The notes beneath the pieces are model-generated. The model did no database searches and was not told where the DNA came from. It worked only from the letters and a program-made list of their open reading frames with translations. Made by a program: the position numbers and the translations under genes. From Acanthosepion esculentum (lineage: Eukaryota; Mollusca; Cephalopoda; Sepiida; Sepiidae), in the NCBI GenBank assembly GCA_964036315.1, contig OZ038480.1:15920655-15984654 (forward strand): a stretch of 64,000 nucleotides of DNA. The letters run 5' to 3'. Each line of letters starts with the position of its first letter. The stretch's first letter is position 1. Below, piece after piece: positions 1-10,879 of the stretch.

Positions 1-151
1 ACCTAGTAGTAGTAAATACTGGATCTTGGTCTGCAGTTGGAGATTAATTATGGAATTCACTTGACTCACATCTAGCAATTGACTACTACTTTTACTTGCC
101 ACTGGCAAATCTTATATGTGTTGTTCTTGTCCTAAGTATTATCATCGTTCA

Positions 152-430
152 TTGCCAACCTTCGTGTGTTTATTCTATTCAGTAACCTTCCCTAGGTTAC
201 AACACTCTGCTGGCATGAAATCACAAGTCATTGTGGCCAAGGGCTTGAACGTGCTGGCCTTGTTCAAATTGTTGATCATGCTAGATAACACACTCTTTCC
301 CAGAAACTGTAACTAAAGTCTGCTCAGCATAGTTGCAGTATAGACCACAGGTGGGCTCTGTGGGTGTTGAATAAACGCAAATGTGCCCAAACAAGTGTCT
401 GCAATAGGGATTGACTAGTCGCCATAGTTG
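152..430 (+). repeat. tRNA-derived SINE (family A), 5'-truncated copy
   Basis: The block from about 213 (gcatgaaatcacaagtcatt) to 400 recurs at 26800-27000 and 35790-35960 on this strand and at 53985-54375 on the other. The 35661 copy carries a tRNA-like head with A and B boxes, so this is the body of the same SINE without its head. The first 50 bases (152-203) recur separately at 19049-19098 and may belong to another repeat. Confidence 0.65.
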
Positions 431-759
431 ACAGGTATCCTTGAATACAAGTGGCGTACTGGGTGTAACAACAAAATTATCCATTCCACAAAATGTTTAA
501 TATCTGAAAAACCACTAAACTAATTGAGTTTCTTTATTCCAGGTTTTCAGATAAAACGTTTAGCCATCCTCACACCATCTGTCGTAAGAATCACTGAAAA
601 ACACTTTGAGTTATTTAACTAAAGAGAGCAGGTTAAAATTGTTTTGTGTCTTACCAACTGAGCAATGGTGAGAGGAAAAGGTCATTCAGGCCTTCAGTAA
701 TGGTATCAACATTCATACTCTGACTTCCATCTTCAAAGTCCATTCAAGAATCGTCAAGA
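431..759. other. No recognisable feature
   Basis: AT-rich sequence, probably inside the last SHMT intron. I see no exon, tRNA or repeat here that matches another part of the window. Confidence 0.5.
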
Positions 760-1560
760 GAACAGTTTATAAGATTAAAAAAGAGGGATACAGAGAGTGA
801 GAGCAAGAGTAAAGAGGCATGATAGAGGGAAGGAAGAAGAGAAGGATAGGGAATTAGATCAAGGCATCTGAAGATGTCGACTGACATTGCATTTGAATAA
901 CTGAGGATTATAGCTATCAGAGAAGCAAGTAAGAGGAAGAGAGTTCCATTGATGGGAAGTGCAAGACCTGAAGCTATTGGAGTAGAAGAGACGGCTACAT
1001 TTAACAGTTTTGACAGTGAAAGGGTGGGACTGGGATGCCAGCCTAGTAGCACGCTTAAATTAATGCAGTTTGGGAACCAGCAAAAGTAGCTTGTTGGAGC
1101 AGTTACCGTGAAAGTATTTCTAGAAAAGACGGAGGGAAGCGATGTCACATCTGTGAGAAAGTGACTGTAGGCAAGATGCCAGATCAGGACCAATCACATT
1201 GCATATTTGTCTCTGAATTTTGTCGAGGATCTTGAGATGAACAGCGGGGGCACCAGACCATATATGGCAGCAGTATTCCATGCAAGGGCGAATAGTTGAC
1301 TTATAGATTTAAAGGATGGACGCAGGTGAGAAAAACTTTCCGGCGCGACACATAGGACCAACTTTCCTTGCGGTAGATGAAGCTATTGATTCAATGTATT
1401 TGTTCCGCCTCAGGTCAGCAGTCAATGTGAGACCAAGCAAGTGCAGAGAGGCGCTCTCGTGGGGTTGAGCATCAGACATTCTAATGGGAGGCAGGGTGGG
1501 TTCTCTGTGGTGGGTAAAAGAGAGCAGTTTTGTTTTGGAGGCATTAAGGTTGTATTGTTC
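760..1560 (-). mobile_element. Non-LTR retrotransposon 3' end (CR1/Jockey-type LINE), decayed
   Basis: The reverse strand reads, with several frameshifts, the C-terminal part of a LINE reverse-transcriptase protein. It shares long stretches with copies at 44885-45960, 49370-49760, 24740-25370 and 55380-57120 in this window. Pieces such as a Y-x-W-S/T-G-A-P-A-V-H string, followed by a conserved tail rich in N-S-F-F-S-R-x-S-R, are common to the copies. Stops and frameshifts show it is dead. It sits in the intron before the last SHMT exon, opposite in orientation to that gene. Confidence 0.75.
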
Positions 1561-1773
1561 AAATTTACATTATTTAAATGCATTCTCTTCTTTGCTTATC
1601 TCTTTAATAAATCAATCTTTCTTAATTTATAGACAGTTTGCACATTAATTGATTAACTGTTGAAGCACTCAGGCACACAGTATTTATCAAAATATCAGAA
1701 TCATTCATTTCTTGTATGTTACCTTTCAAGTAAAATTTGTTCATTTTTTTTTTTTTTTTTTTTTTTCCTTCAG

Positions 1774-1898
1774 AGAATCTGAAAACATATCGAGCCTTTT
1801 TGCTGGAAGACGAAGGAATCCAAGAGAAGCTGAAATCACTCACAGCAGAGGTTATGGCCTTTTCAAGTCAATTTAATATGCCAGGAAGGGACTTGTAA
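1774..1898 (+). CDS. SHMT: Serine hydroxymethyltransferase, last coding exon (partial gene)
   Basis: A long T-run and the acceptor ...ttccttcag precede an open frame that begins in phase 1 (AG completes a split codon) and ends at TAA 1896-1898. The 41 complete codons start NLKTYRAFLLEDEG and end SSQFNMPGRDL. This is the pattern of the SHMT C-terminus: an amphipathic helix with L-K-x-x-x-x-F-L-x-x-D, then V-x-x-F-x-x-x-F-x-M-P-G followed by a few residues. SHMT is the pyridoxal-phosphate enzyme that interconverts serine and glycine and charges tetrahydrofolate. The active-site lysine and other catalytic parts are in exons left of the window, so cytosolic versus mitochondrial form cannot be told. 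The call rests on a 41-residue match recognised by eye. The gene converges with the contactin gene to its right. Confidence 0.66.
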
Positions 1899-2060
1899 CA
1901 TTAATGAAAATTAACATCTGACATGTACAACTCCATTCAGGTTATTACTGTGGTCAATTCTTTTTCTTACTTATTATATAAAAAACTAAACATATACACT
2001 TAAGATAACAATAGTATTAAGTTATTTGAATTCTGGAATAAAGTGTTTTTATTTATTTTT
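1899..2060 (+). other. SHMT: Probable SHMT 3' UTR
   Basis: AT-rich sequence after the TAA at 1896-1898. It runs to the first AATAAA on this strand and about 20 bases beyond. The cleavage site itself is not visible from sequence. Confidence 0.5.
2037..2042 (+). terminator. Candidate polyadenylation signal of SHMT
   Basis: AATAAA, 139 bases after the stop codon, followed by a T-rich stretch (2046-2066) that could serve as the downstream element. Confidence 0.5.
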
Positions 2061-2689
2061 TTTTTTAACACATTTTATTAAGACGTTCTTGATTGACTGC
2101 CCTCCAATCATTTTCTGATGAGAATTGACCTCACATCTATCATCAAAGCTTGTCTTGCATAGATGAGGCCTTAACTAATTTGTCTAAAGAAGTATATAAT
2201 GGTTCAACAAAATCTATAATTGTATTAGTCTTTCCTTTCCTTATTCATTGTTTGCTCCTTGCCTGAAATTTTAAAAATCTCCATGATGGAAACGTCTCTC
2301 TCTTTACCTTCTTTTATGTAGTTGCACAATATTTCTGCAAATGAAGATTTTTGTATTTAGGTGCACAATATGAATATGGATGAAAATCTTTAAATAGGCA
2401 GAGATTAATCTGGCATCACAGACATCAGGTAAGAAATATTTTCTTGGATAAATTACAAGAATACAGGTTCTGACCAATACTATTAAGCTATTCAAAGACA
2501 AGCCAAACCTGAGAATATATCTATTTTTTTTTTGTCTTATGATTTCAGCCATCTTAGCAGAGAATGCTGTGAGCAGTCCACTTGTTCTGATGGTTTAAAA
2601 TCTGGTGTCTGTTGATCTGGATAACATTCAGGGAATTTCAAACTAAACACTTTATTTAATCTACGAGGGTAGATTGTTCTTGTTCTGCT

Positions 2690-3104
2690 GTCCGTATCTA
2701 AGAACATCTTGTTTTGTTCTCTTTTTAGTACTGCTGAAAATAAAATTATGTATACAAGTTTTATTAGAGACGACTGACAAGGTATTGTGAATAAACTTTC
2801 TATTCAATTTTTCTTGCATAAAAAAAACATTCCCATCATTATAGATACACATATATAAAAATTTACATATTCAGTTAAAAATAAAAAAAAAATTCTTTAT
2901 AATGGCTAATAGAATAGCCAAAAGCACTCAGATATATTTAACATTTGGACTTTTTTTTTTTTTTTTTTTTTACACCTTTTATATCCAAAAAAGAGAATAC
3001 TTGTATGAATGCAAGAAAAATTGATAAAAAGCTTCATCTCAGTACCTTGTCAATCATCTTTAATGCAACTTTTATAAAAGAGGGATTGCTTCCCATATGC
3101 ACAA

Positions 3105-3182
<78 letters not shown>

Positions 3183-3190
3183 CAAGAGGA
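2690..3190. repeat. Interspersed repeat fragments ending in (TA)n(GA)n
   Basis: The stretch around 2755-2815 (ttttattagagacgactgac, then an attcaatttttcttg block) recurs near 29180-29240 and, inverted, at 29600-29640. The 3018-3110 block recurs inverted near 33510-33560. These short pieces lie against TA microsatellites and next to Penelope-like sequence elsewhere in the window, so they may be parts of Penelope-like element ends. A TA tract runs 3116-3162, followed by a GA tract to 3182. Confidence 0.45.
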
Positions 3191-3349
3191 AAAACTACAC
3201 TTAGCCAAAGTTACAGCTAAGTATAGTTTTTTCTCACCTTTTTTTTTATTCATTTTGTCCTTCTACAGATACACTCCACCTGAGAATATTCACACACATA
3301 AATGGTGCAGTATAATTATGATTATAATGAATGTAATTAAGTGATTTCA

Positions 3350-3575
3350 CTTCGCTAACAGATTTAATAAAGCATTAACTTACTAAACACTCATTGAATT
3401 ATGTGATCCTTGTTTTTAAAAATTGTAAAATGGATTAGATATTCCGTTGATGTGCTAGTACTTTTGATAATTCTCATATTATCATCAGGCATGAATATTA
3501 TTATTTTCATTTTCAGATAACTTCAGGTAAGTTAATGGTTAGTAAGTTAATGCTTTATTAAATCTGTTAGGGAAG
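3350..3575. repeat. Inverted-repeat (foldback) element
   Basis: Arms at 3350-3386 and 3539-3575 are near-perfect reverse complements (core ctaacagatttaataaagca), separated by about 150 bases. The size suits a miniature inverted-repeat element, but no target-site duplication or coding part is seen. Confidence 0.5.
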
Positions 3576-3676
3576 TAAATTTGCCTGATTTATTCTTTGT
3601 ATGACTACTACTTTATTATATATATATATATATATTATATATATATAATGTGGACAGTAACCGTTCTTTTTAATAT

Positions 3677-3835
3677 GAAAGACAAGGAAAATTTCCTTAA
3701 TTTTTTATTTAGTTTTTCCATTTGGTAGGATTGAGGAAGTACAAAAAGCGAATGGATGGTATGGACACTTTTTGTATTTCCTCGAAAAAAAACTAAATAA
3801 AAAAAATAAAACTTTCCTTGTCCATCATATTTAAC
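3677..3835. repeat. Foldback repeat
   Basis: The left part (gacaaggaaaa...tttatttagtttttcc...gtacaaaaag) reads back as its reverse complement in the right part (ctttttgtatttcctcg...aaactaaataaaa...tttccttgtc). The sequence can form a long imperfect hairpin. No coding capacity. Confidence 0.5.
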
Positions 3836-4298
3836 GAAAGATATAAATTTTGTTGAAAATGGCTGACAAGGTGTTGTGGTTCAGATTTTTTATATAATTT
3901 CTCATGTGTTTTTTTTTTTTTTATATAAAAATTGTCTGAATGTTTTCCAAGTACTTTCGACTATATTTTAGCCATTATCAAGGATGAATTTTATTTTATT
4001 TTTAACTGAATATATTGATTGTTTTATGTATGTATCAAACAGTATTAATTACATTAATGTGTGAGAAATTTTGTAGAAAATATGCGTTCCCTGACAGGAA
4101 TTGAACCTGTTTCCTATATGGAACCTGTCATAGAACGCATGTTTTCTACAAAATTTCTCAAACATTCAGCCTGGTAAATGTAATTAATACTGTTTAATTA
4201 AAAAATAGGGCATTTACTCAAATAAGTGTATCCATAAAAAAAAGTGTATAAACCGAAAATATATATGAGTGCTGAATATAACATCAATCAGCTAAGTG

Positions 4299-4302
<4 letters not shown>

Positions 4303-4338
<36 letters not shown>

Positions 4339-4350
4339 TAGTGGTCAATA

Positions 4351-4402
<52 letters not shown>

Positions 4403-4422
4403 ATTAGTGGTCAATATATATA

Positions 4423-4488
<66 letters not shown>

Positions 4489-4510
4489 TATATAAAATAT
4501 TAGTGGTCAA

Positions 4511-4547
<37 letters not shown>

Positions 4548-4579
4548 AATATTAGTGGTCAATGTGTGTGTATATATAT

Positions 4580-4613
<34 letters not shown>

Positions 4614-4629
4614 AAATATTAGTGGTCAA

Positions 4630-4695
<66 letters not shown>

Positions 4696-4709
4696 TAGTG
4701 GTCAATATA

Positions 4710-4741
<32 letters not shown>

Positions 4742-4761
4742 AAATATTAGTGGTCAATATA

Positions 4762-4793
<32 letters not shown>

Positions 4794-4851
4794 AAATATT
4801 AGTGGTCAATGTGTGTATATATATATATATATAAGATATTAGTGGTCAATA

Positions 4852-4891
<40 letters not shown>

Positions 4892-4903
4892 TAGTGGTCA
4901 ATA

Positions 4904-4945
<42 letters not shown>
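4303..4945. repeat. TA/TG minisatellite with ten copies of a conserved 12-mer
   Basis: Alternating (TA)n and (TG)n tracts are punctuated ten times by aaatattagtggtcaat (near 4337, 4396, 4493, 4545, 4612, 4688, 4740, 4793, 4831 and 4884). The punctuating word is almost invariant while the flanking dinucleotide tracts vary in length. This indicates duplication of a compound unit followed by slippage. Confidence 0.9.
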
Positions 4946-4946
<1 letters not shown>

Positions 4947-5339
4947 CCAAGAGGATAGAATCCAGGTAGAACTCAATGTCCAGGACAGAGTAATTATATA
5001 ATATAAAAGGCTCAAACACTAATATTCCATGGTTATAATTTATTACATTGGAATTGTAATCAATTCCTCTCTTTAAAACTTGTTAAATTTTAATCCCTTC
5101 CTTCACCTTTAGGCCTTCCTATTCTTCTCTCTTCTATTACACCTCTCTCTAGAGCTTTCATACATTTCCCTCTCACACTTGTTTCCCACTCCCACACATA
5201 CTCTCACTAAAATTTTGTTTTTTATACCCGGAGTTATATTTTCCTTTTTTTTTTCTTGAATTTGTAGGTCTGATGAATTGGATTGTGATTACGATTCCAA
5301 TGTAATAAATTATAATCATGGAATATTAGTGTTTGAGCC

Positions 5340-5347
<8 letters not shown>
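4945..5347. repeat. Terminal-inverted-repeat element, second copy near 32960-33265
   Basis: Arms of about 58 bases (5004-5062 and 5287-5346, core aatattccatggttataatt) are reverse complements around a C/T-rich centre. The left flank is the reverse complement of the right end of the related copy at 33200-33265, including the tcccaagaggatag word. The copy at 33000-33265 lies downstream of a Penelope-like element, so this may be a Penelope-like terminal sequence. Confidence 0.6.
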
Positions 5348-5375
<28 letters not shown>

Positions 5376-5395
5376 AACAAATAGGAAATGTTTAT

Positions 5396-5439
5396 CAATC
5401 TAACATGTTTCACTTTTATTAGAGCTTCATCAGAGAATG
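5396..5439 (-). ncRNA. Degenerate hammerhead-ribozyme-like motif
   Basis: On the reverse strand CTGATGA (5427-5433) and GAAAC (5407-5411) flank a 15-base insert with only weak pairing (GCT/AGT). The outer strands cattct and agattg can pair at five of six positions, as in stem I. Stem III would be very short. A TA tract lies immediately to the left, as at other hammerhead-like loci here. Weaker than the other candidates. Confidence 0.3.
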
Positions 5440-7681
5440 AGATATACAGAGAAAAAGATTTTTGTATTTTTATAGTAAATGATGCACTTGTTTCTCTTGT
5501 AATTGTAAAACCTTTTTTAGTTTCTAATTTTGTTTTTTAGTTTCTTACATTTGCTTTCCCATTGGCATTGATAATCTTGAAATTTTATCAAAGATCATAA
5601 TCTATCCTGAAATAATTTGGAAAAATATATTTGAAAATTGAATCAGTTTTATTGAAACTGTTTTTAGATTAGATTTGATTTTTTATTCATTTTTTTCTCC
5701 CATTTTTCTCTGCAAACTTGACAATGTTTTTGGTATTATGTTTCCTGAGATATCTTGATGTTTCAGTTTAAAAATGAAAAAAATTGACTTAGTGTCAAAA
5801 AGTCTTGAATTAGAAAAGGATATTTTTTGATATTGCTCTTTTTTTTCTTTCACTTTTTTTTTAATTCTTTTTTTCTTTGCAATTCTAAAATCTTTCATAG
5901 ATTTAATTGCTTTTTGAAATCATTTCTAACAAAACCAAAATCAAACTTACAAACGAAAGTTAGATTTCAAACTTTTATATTTTTAAAGAAAGTTTTTACA
6001 ATGTTGCAATTTGTATTTTATTTTTACTGCAAACTTACTTCCTATAAATATTTTGCATTTTATTATGTCAATAACTTAATGTTGTCCCAATTTATAAATA
6101 TATTTTTATATAGTTCATTTTTTTCTTGCTTTTGTTTTCTGGAATGACGTTGTTTTGTTTCCACTTTAAATTTCATTGTATAAGAAAAAAATAAGCAAGT
6201 ACTTAACTGTTATATGATTGAGTTATCACTTCTTATAGTGTCCTGTCTTCAGACAGTGATATGATGACAGTATTATAATAAAATGCTATTTTAAAATTAA
6301 ACAGATTTTTTATTTGCATTAACAAATTTGTACTTAATGTTAGCTTTATTCCAAAAGCAAAATTTTATTTTTTTTCTCTTACAGAACAAAGATCTATAAA
6401 CTAGAAAGGGTTTTACATCTAAAAAGAAATACTTAATTGCATTCACAAAATTTCATTAGTTTTAAAAATAATTAAATTGGAAATATGAATTGATAAAATC
6501 ACTTGTGCCTTTTATATGACCTATATTATATAAGGTCTTCAAATCATTGTTCTAATTATTGTTCAGTCTTTCAGATATATATTTTTGCATTCTTTCTTTG
6601 GCTGATCATTTGAAACTTGTCTAAAGTCATATTTGTCTTTTCTTTTAAGTTGGTACATGAGTCAAACACTGCTGTTTAACAAAGTCAATTTTTTCTCAAA
6701 TGTTGTTTAATGAAGAAAATCATAAAAAAAAAAAAAAAACTACAGAAAGATTTAATAAAAAGTATTGTTTTAATACATTTACCTCGTGGAATTTGTATTT
6801 TCCTGCAATATTTTTTTAAATAAATGAAAAAAAACAAACAATTTTATGCTGGTCATTATTTCATCTTGTCATTTTTCATTTTATTGAATCTGTTGACTCT
6901 TCTGAAAATATCTAGATCTCTAATTAAATGTTTCATACTATAACATACACTGGACCCTTTCAGATATTTAACCAAACAAATGAAGGTTGTTTTATTTACA
7001 GGTAAGCAGTCATTTCTGGTAGAGTTAATGATTGTTGCATTTCTGCTTTCTTTTTAATTTGAATATTTTGCCAGCATTATATATATATATATATATATAA
7101 TGTGTGTGTGTGTCTTCTCAGTACTTACAGATTATATATTCATGTGCTGTGTCATAGCAGTTGTTAGCATACAAAAATGGAATTGGAAACTGGGTTTGTT
7201 TACAATAATACTTTTTTGAATCAACTTTCTGTGCTTATCTCATCACCAGATATCTTTACAAAAGGTGAATGAGCTCATATAAAATCACTCAATTTGCCAA
7301 AGCAGAAGTTGTTAAAATTTGTTCCCATTGTCAACCTTGACACTGTTCAATCATAGGTTAAGGGGCTCCTGACATGACTCAATAGAAGCCTTGTCAATCA
7401 GACTACTCTGTAGTTGCTGATCTTCACAAAATGACCTGACTAAATATTTTAAGGGTACCAACTGTAAAGGTTAACAAGTTTGACTTGCAAACCATTTGGT
7501 ACTATCACTATTGCAACTTTGTGCAGACTAAGTTACCATTAGTAAATAACTATCATTCAAACTTGAAAAGAAAACACTTATGAAATTTATCCATAGTTGT
7601 TTTCATTGGTAAGCCAGTCACATGATCAGCCAGATTTTTTAATGATCCTTAAACAGTCTTTCCTATGCAACTGGGAGACAA
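5440..7681. other. AT-rich intergenic sequence, no gene seen
   Basis: This 2.2 kb stretch between the SHMT end and the pyrimidine minisatellite has only short, low-complexity open frames rich in F, K, I and L. It includes a (TA)n(TG)n tract at 7078-7112. I recognise no exon or mobile element. Confidence 0.5.
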
Positions 7682-8414
7682 ATAATTTTTTCTTTCTCTT
7701 TTCCTCTTTCCTTTCTTTCTCTTTTCCTCTTTCCTTTCTTTCTCTTTTCCTCTTTCCTTTCTTTCTCTTTTCCTCTTTCCTTTCTTTCTCTTTTCCTCTT
7801 TCTTTTCCTCTTTCTTTTCCTCTTTCTTTTCCTCTTTCTTTTCCTCTTTCTTTTCCTCTTTCTTTTCCTCTTTCTTTTCCTCTTTCTTTTCCTCTTTCTT
7901 TTCCTCTTTCTTTTCCTCTTTCTTTTCCTCTTTCTTTTCCTCTTTCTTTTCCTCTTTCTTTTCCTCTTTCTTTTCCTCTTTCTTTTCCTCTTTCTTTTCC
8001 TCTTTCTTTTCCTCTTTCTTTTCCTCTTTCTTTTCCTCTTTCTTTTCCTCTTTCTTTTCCTCTTTCTTTTCCTCTTTCTTTTCCTCTTTCTTTTCCTCTT
8101 TCTTTTCCTCTTTCTTTTCCTCTTTCTTTTCCTCTTTCTTTTCCTCTTTCTTTTCCTCTTTCTTTTCCTCTTTCTTTTCCTCTTTCTTTTCCTCTTTCTT
8201 TTCCTCTTTCTTTTCCTCTTTCTTTTCCTCTTTCTTTTCCTCTTTCTTTTCCTCTTTCTTTTCCTCTTTCTTTTCCTCTTTCTTTTCCTCTTTCTTTTCC
8301 TCTTTCTTTTCCTCTTTCTTTTCCTCTTTCTTTTCCTCTTTCTTTTCCTCTTTCTTTTCCTCTTTCTTTTCCTCTTTCTTTTCCTCTTTCTTTTCCTCTT
8401 TCTTTTCCTCTTTC
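7682..8414. repeat. Polypyrimidine minisatellite, 12-bp unit (TCTTTTCCTCTT)n
   Basis: From about 7796 to 8414 the + strand is an uninterrupted array of about 51 copies of the 12-mer tcttttcctctt with no visible variant unit. It is preceded (7682-7795) by several longer ~23-bp units built from the same words with extra cctttctt. The whole tract is pure pyrimidine on one strand. The 273-codon open frame across it (Ser-Phe-Pro-Leu repeats) only reflects the repeat and is not treated as a gene. Confidence 0.95.
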
Positions 8415-9213
8415 GTGAAAATTTTTGTGCTGAATGAGCTTTTATATTTTTATTTTTAAATTGATTTGAGTTTACCTTTTTGTGGGGAGAATTATTTTCA
8501 TTTTAGTCAAGGAATATTGTGAAGTTTTTGTTAGTAGTGCTGATTCTGTTGGTGATCTGTTCTGCCTAGAGAATTCGGTCTATAGTAATGTTGTTATTGC
8601 ATGGTGACTGACAGTTTCATACCTCCATGCACTTTTCAGTCCACGATCCGAAGGTCACTTGTGGTTTGAAACAGAAATCAACACTGAATGGTGACTGTCA
8701 ATCTCCACATAGTTGATATCTAACAACACTGATATTGAACACTCTTCTCAACAAATTTTAACATTGTTTATGTCCATGTATATTCTAAATGATTGATATT
8801 TACTGAAATTTCAAAATGAAGGGAAAAACATTGTTGTTTCTCTCTTGTGATGAGAGCTTGACTGTCTTGAAAAGGAGTTTTTCAAAGTTCTGGCCTTTGA
8901 TAGTACACAGAAGATAGCAAATAAAACTAGGATGATAATGTTTCACCAATCTAAGTGGTTAGATTGACTTATCCTGAAAATCGTGATTTGACAACCTGCC
9001 TTTTTCCTTTACACCTATCCCTGGAACAGTTGAGAAATATGAAATAAAGCAGACCCCCAAATAATGTACAACTGTCACTAAATAACTCTTAACAGGAAAA
9101 TATTAAAATGTTCTTTTTATGAAATGTTCTTTTTAAATGACTTTGGTCTTGATGTAAAAGTAGAGATGATGTTTTTCTTTGTGTAGGAATTTTTCTCTTT
9201 AAGAAATCTGCGG
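8415..9213 (-). other. Cont: Probable contactin 3' UTR
   Basis: This follows the contactin stop codon in the gene's direction. The first AATAAA on the reverse strand is at 8448-8453, about 760 nt after the stop and just before the pyrimidine array. If it is used, the array lies immediately downstream of the transcript. The mature end is not proven by sequence alone. Confidence 0.45.
8448..8453 (-). terminator. Candidate polyadenylation signal of contactin
   Basis: AATAAA on the reverse strand (tttatt on +), the first one after the stop at 9214-9216. Downstream sequence in the gene's direction is the purine strand of the minisatellite rather than a normal GU-rich element, so use of this site is uncertain. 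Confidence 0.35.
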
Positions 9214-9329
9214 TCATAAACAACAAAGGCTTAAAAGAATTGAAAGATATAACAAGACTGATGACACGGTCAAACTAATCCCATGGGCCAGAATTTCTGC
9301 TGTTTTGGGATCAAACTGAACAGTGCCAC
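9214..9329 (-). CDS. Cont: Contactin exon 16 (last): C-terminus with GPI-anchor signal
   Basis: The acceptor ttgcag precedes 9329. The first two bases complete a Gly codon with the previous exon, and the frame ends at TGA 9214-9216. It encodes 38 residues beginning GGTVQFDPKTAEILAHG and ending with about 21 hydrophobic or small residues (...VLLYLSILLSLCCL). There is no charged cytoplasmic tail after the hydrophobic run. That is the form of a GPI-attachment signal, not a transmembrane helix, and fits contactins being GPI-anchored on the outer cell surface. The exact omega site is not obvious. Confidence 0.9.
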
Positions 9330-10530
9330 CTGCAAAAAAGAAAAAAGTTAATGCAATTGTATACTATTTAAAACTGAAAAGGGGAAGGATTTTGGTTGCA
9401 GGACAACCAATTTCACAACACAAGCAAATACCAAAAACCTGTCTTTACTACGACATTTAGCAAATTTATCTCACAGACCATTGAAAGGGAGAGGAGTTTG
9501 ATCTTCAAGCCTTAGATGGTTATGGTTCACAAGGTTCAAGGCTTAGATGGTTATGGTTCACATGGTTATTGTGAGCTCGGTGCAGCCCTGTAAATGATGG
9601 ATTATTTTCCATCCTACTATCGCTTTTGCTGCAGACATTACTACGATGTTGCTATGTCGGTGGAAAATCTTCTGACGAGCTACATTCCTTAGTTCTACTA
9701 GTTCAGACCTTTACATCGAAAACCTGTCATGTCATGTACAGGGGCAAACCATCTTCATTCCCTTTTTATTCCATTAGTAAGAAGGAAATTTAATTCTGAT
9801 AGCTTCTTCCTGAGAGCTGTTGTTTTGTGTGTAAATAAAATAAAATAAAAAAAAAAAAAAAAAACTCCCAAGAGGATGCTTTCCTGATCAATACACTCTT
9901 AACCTCTTCAATTCTAGGGTCAACCATTATACACCCATAATCTAGAATTCTTACATCCTTTAATAACCTAATGTCATTATATTAATTAAATTATCAGCTT
10001 GTTACGGGAGTCATCTATTTTCTTGGATTAAGATGAAGAGATATGTGGTTTGTAATGGTTATAGTGAGGATATTACTGTGATAGCAGTTTTTTGTCAACA
10101 AGAGAATATGTAGTGATAGTAACGAGTAGTTTGCAATGCGAGACATTGTTCAAGGATTAAGTACCCCACAGGGAAAAACGAAACCCGTCACTATAGCATC
10201 CTGTAAGGGAAGAGAAATATGGCCTGGGCCCTTTGCCAATGCCACCAAACATGCATAAAGAAAAATCCTAGTAGATAGTGTAGTAATCCCACAAAGAATA
10301 TTGCTGTTATTACCACAATGTTTTTGAGTTTACAACAGCTGAAACATTGATGATGATAATAACAAAGATGAAGATGATCAGCATGTAAATAGTGATATCG
10401 CCTCATCTCAGGAATTCAGACAGAAATTAATCCCAGAAAATAAATGTAATCTTTATGCTGGGAATTTTGGCAATTGCTGTTTTAAAGGAAGTAAGTTGTT
10501 TTATTTTGGAATTTTAGGTCGAGAGATATA
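9330..10530. other. Intron sequence, mostly featureless
   Basis: Contains a two-copy direct repeat (about 9505-9531 and 9537-9563, word cttagatggttatggttcac) and an A-rich run at 9837-9863. The stretch near 9600-9830 is less AT-rich but I cannot assign it to a repeat family. Confidence 0.45.
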
Positions 10531-10741
10531 TATTATTAATCAAAAGAATATCGAACACTTAAAATCTCATAGGTAATAATGTTTATTTCATGAGAGCTCT
10601 AAAAAAGTAACTCTCAATCTTCGAAACCTTTTATAGGTTTTGATGATGATATTTTTTTTATTTTTTTAGAGCTCTCATGAAATAAAAATTATTACCTATG
10701 GGATTTTAAGTGTTTGATATTCTTTAATTAATAATAATTTT
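10531..10741. repeat. Long palindrome / foldback element
   Basis: The left arm 10531-10607 and right arm 10661-10741 are reverse complements over about 75 bases with few mismatches (shared core catgagagctct). The spacer is about 53 bases. It lies in the intron between the last two contactin exons, about 140 bases from the FN3-4b exon donor. No target duplication is evident. Confidence 0.75.
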
Positions 10742-10879
10742 GCTCTGTCTTTTGACATAGAGCTCTCCCTGGATCTATATCCTCCTAGAAATTCCGTATG
10801 GATTACCATATTGCATTATTACTAATATATATTTTTAAAATGTCAAATGAAAGACTGCTTATGAGTGTTTTGTACTCAC

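Noticed and set aside
540..640. A possible earlier SHMT exon after attccag at 542
   Set aside because: The open frame (GFQIKRLAILTPSVVRITEK) ends at a stop within 30 codons and has no SHMT motif or donor.
7597..8418. A 273-codon open frame of Ser-Phe-Pro-Leu repeats
   Set aside because: It exists only because the 12-bp repeat unit has no stop in this frame; the coding-looking length is an artefact of the minisatellite.
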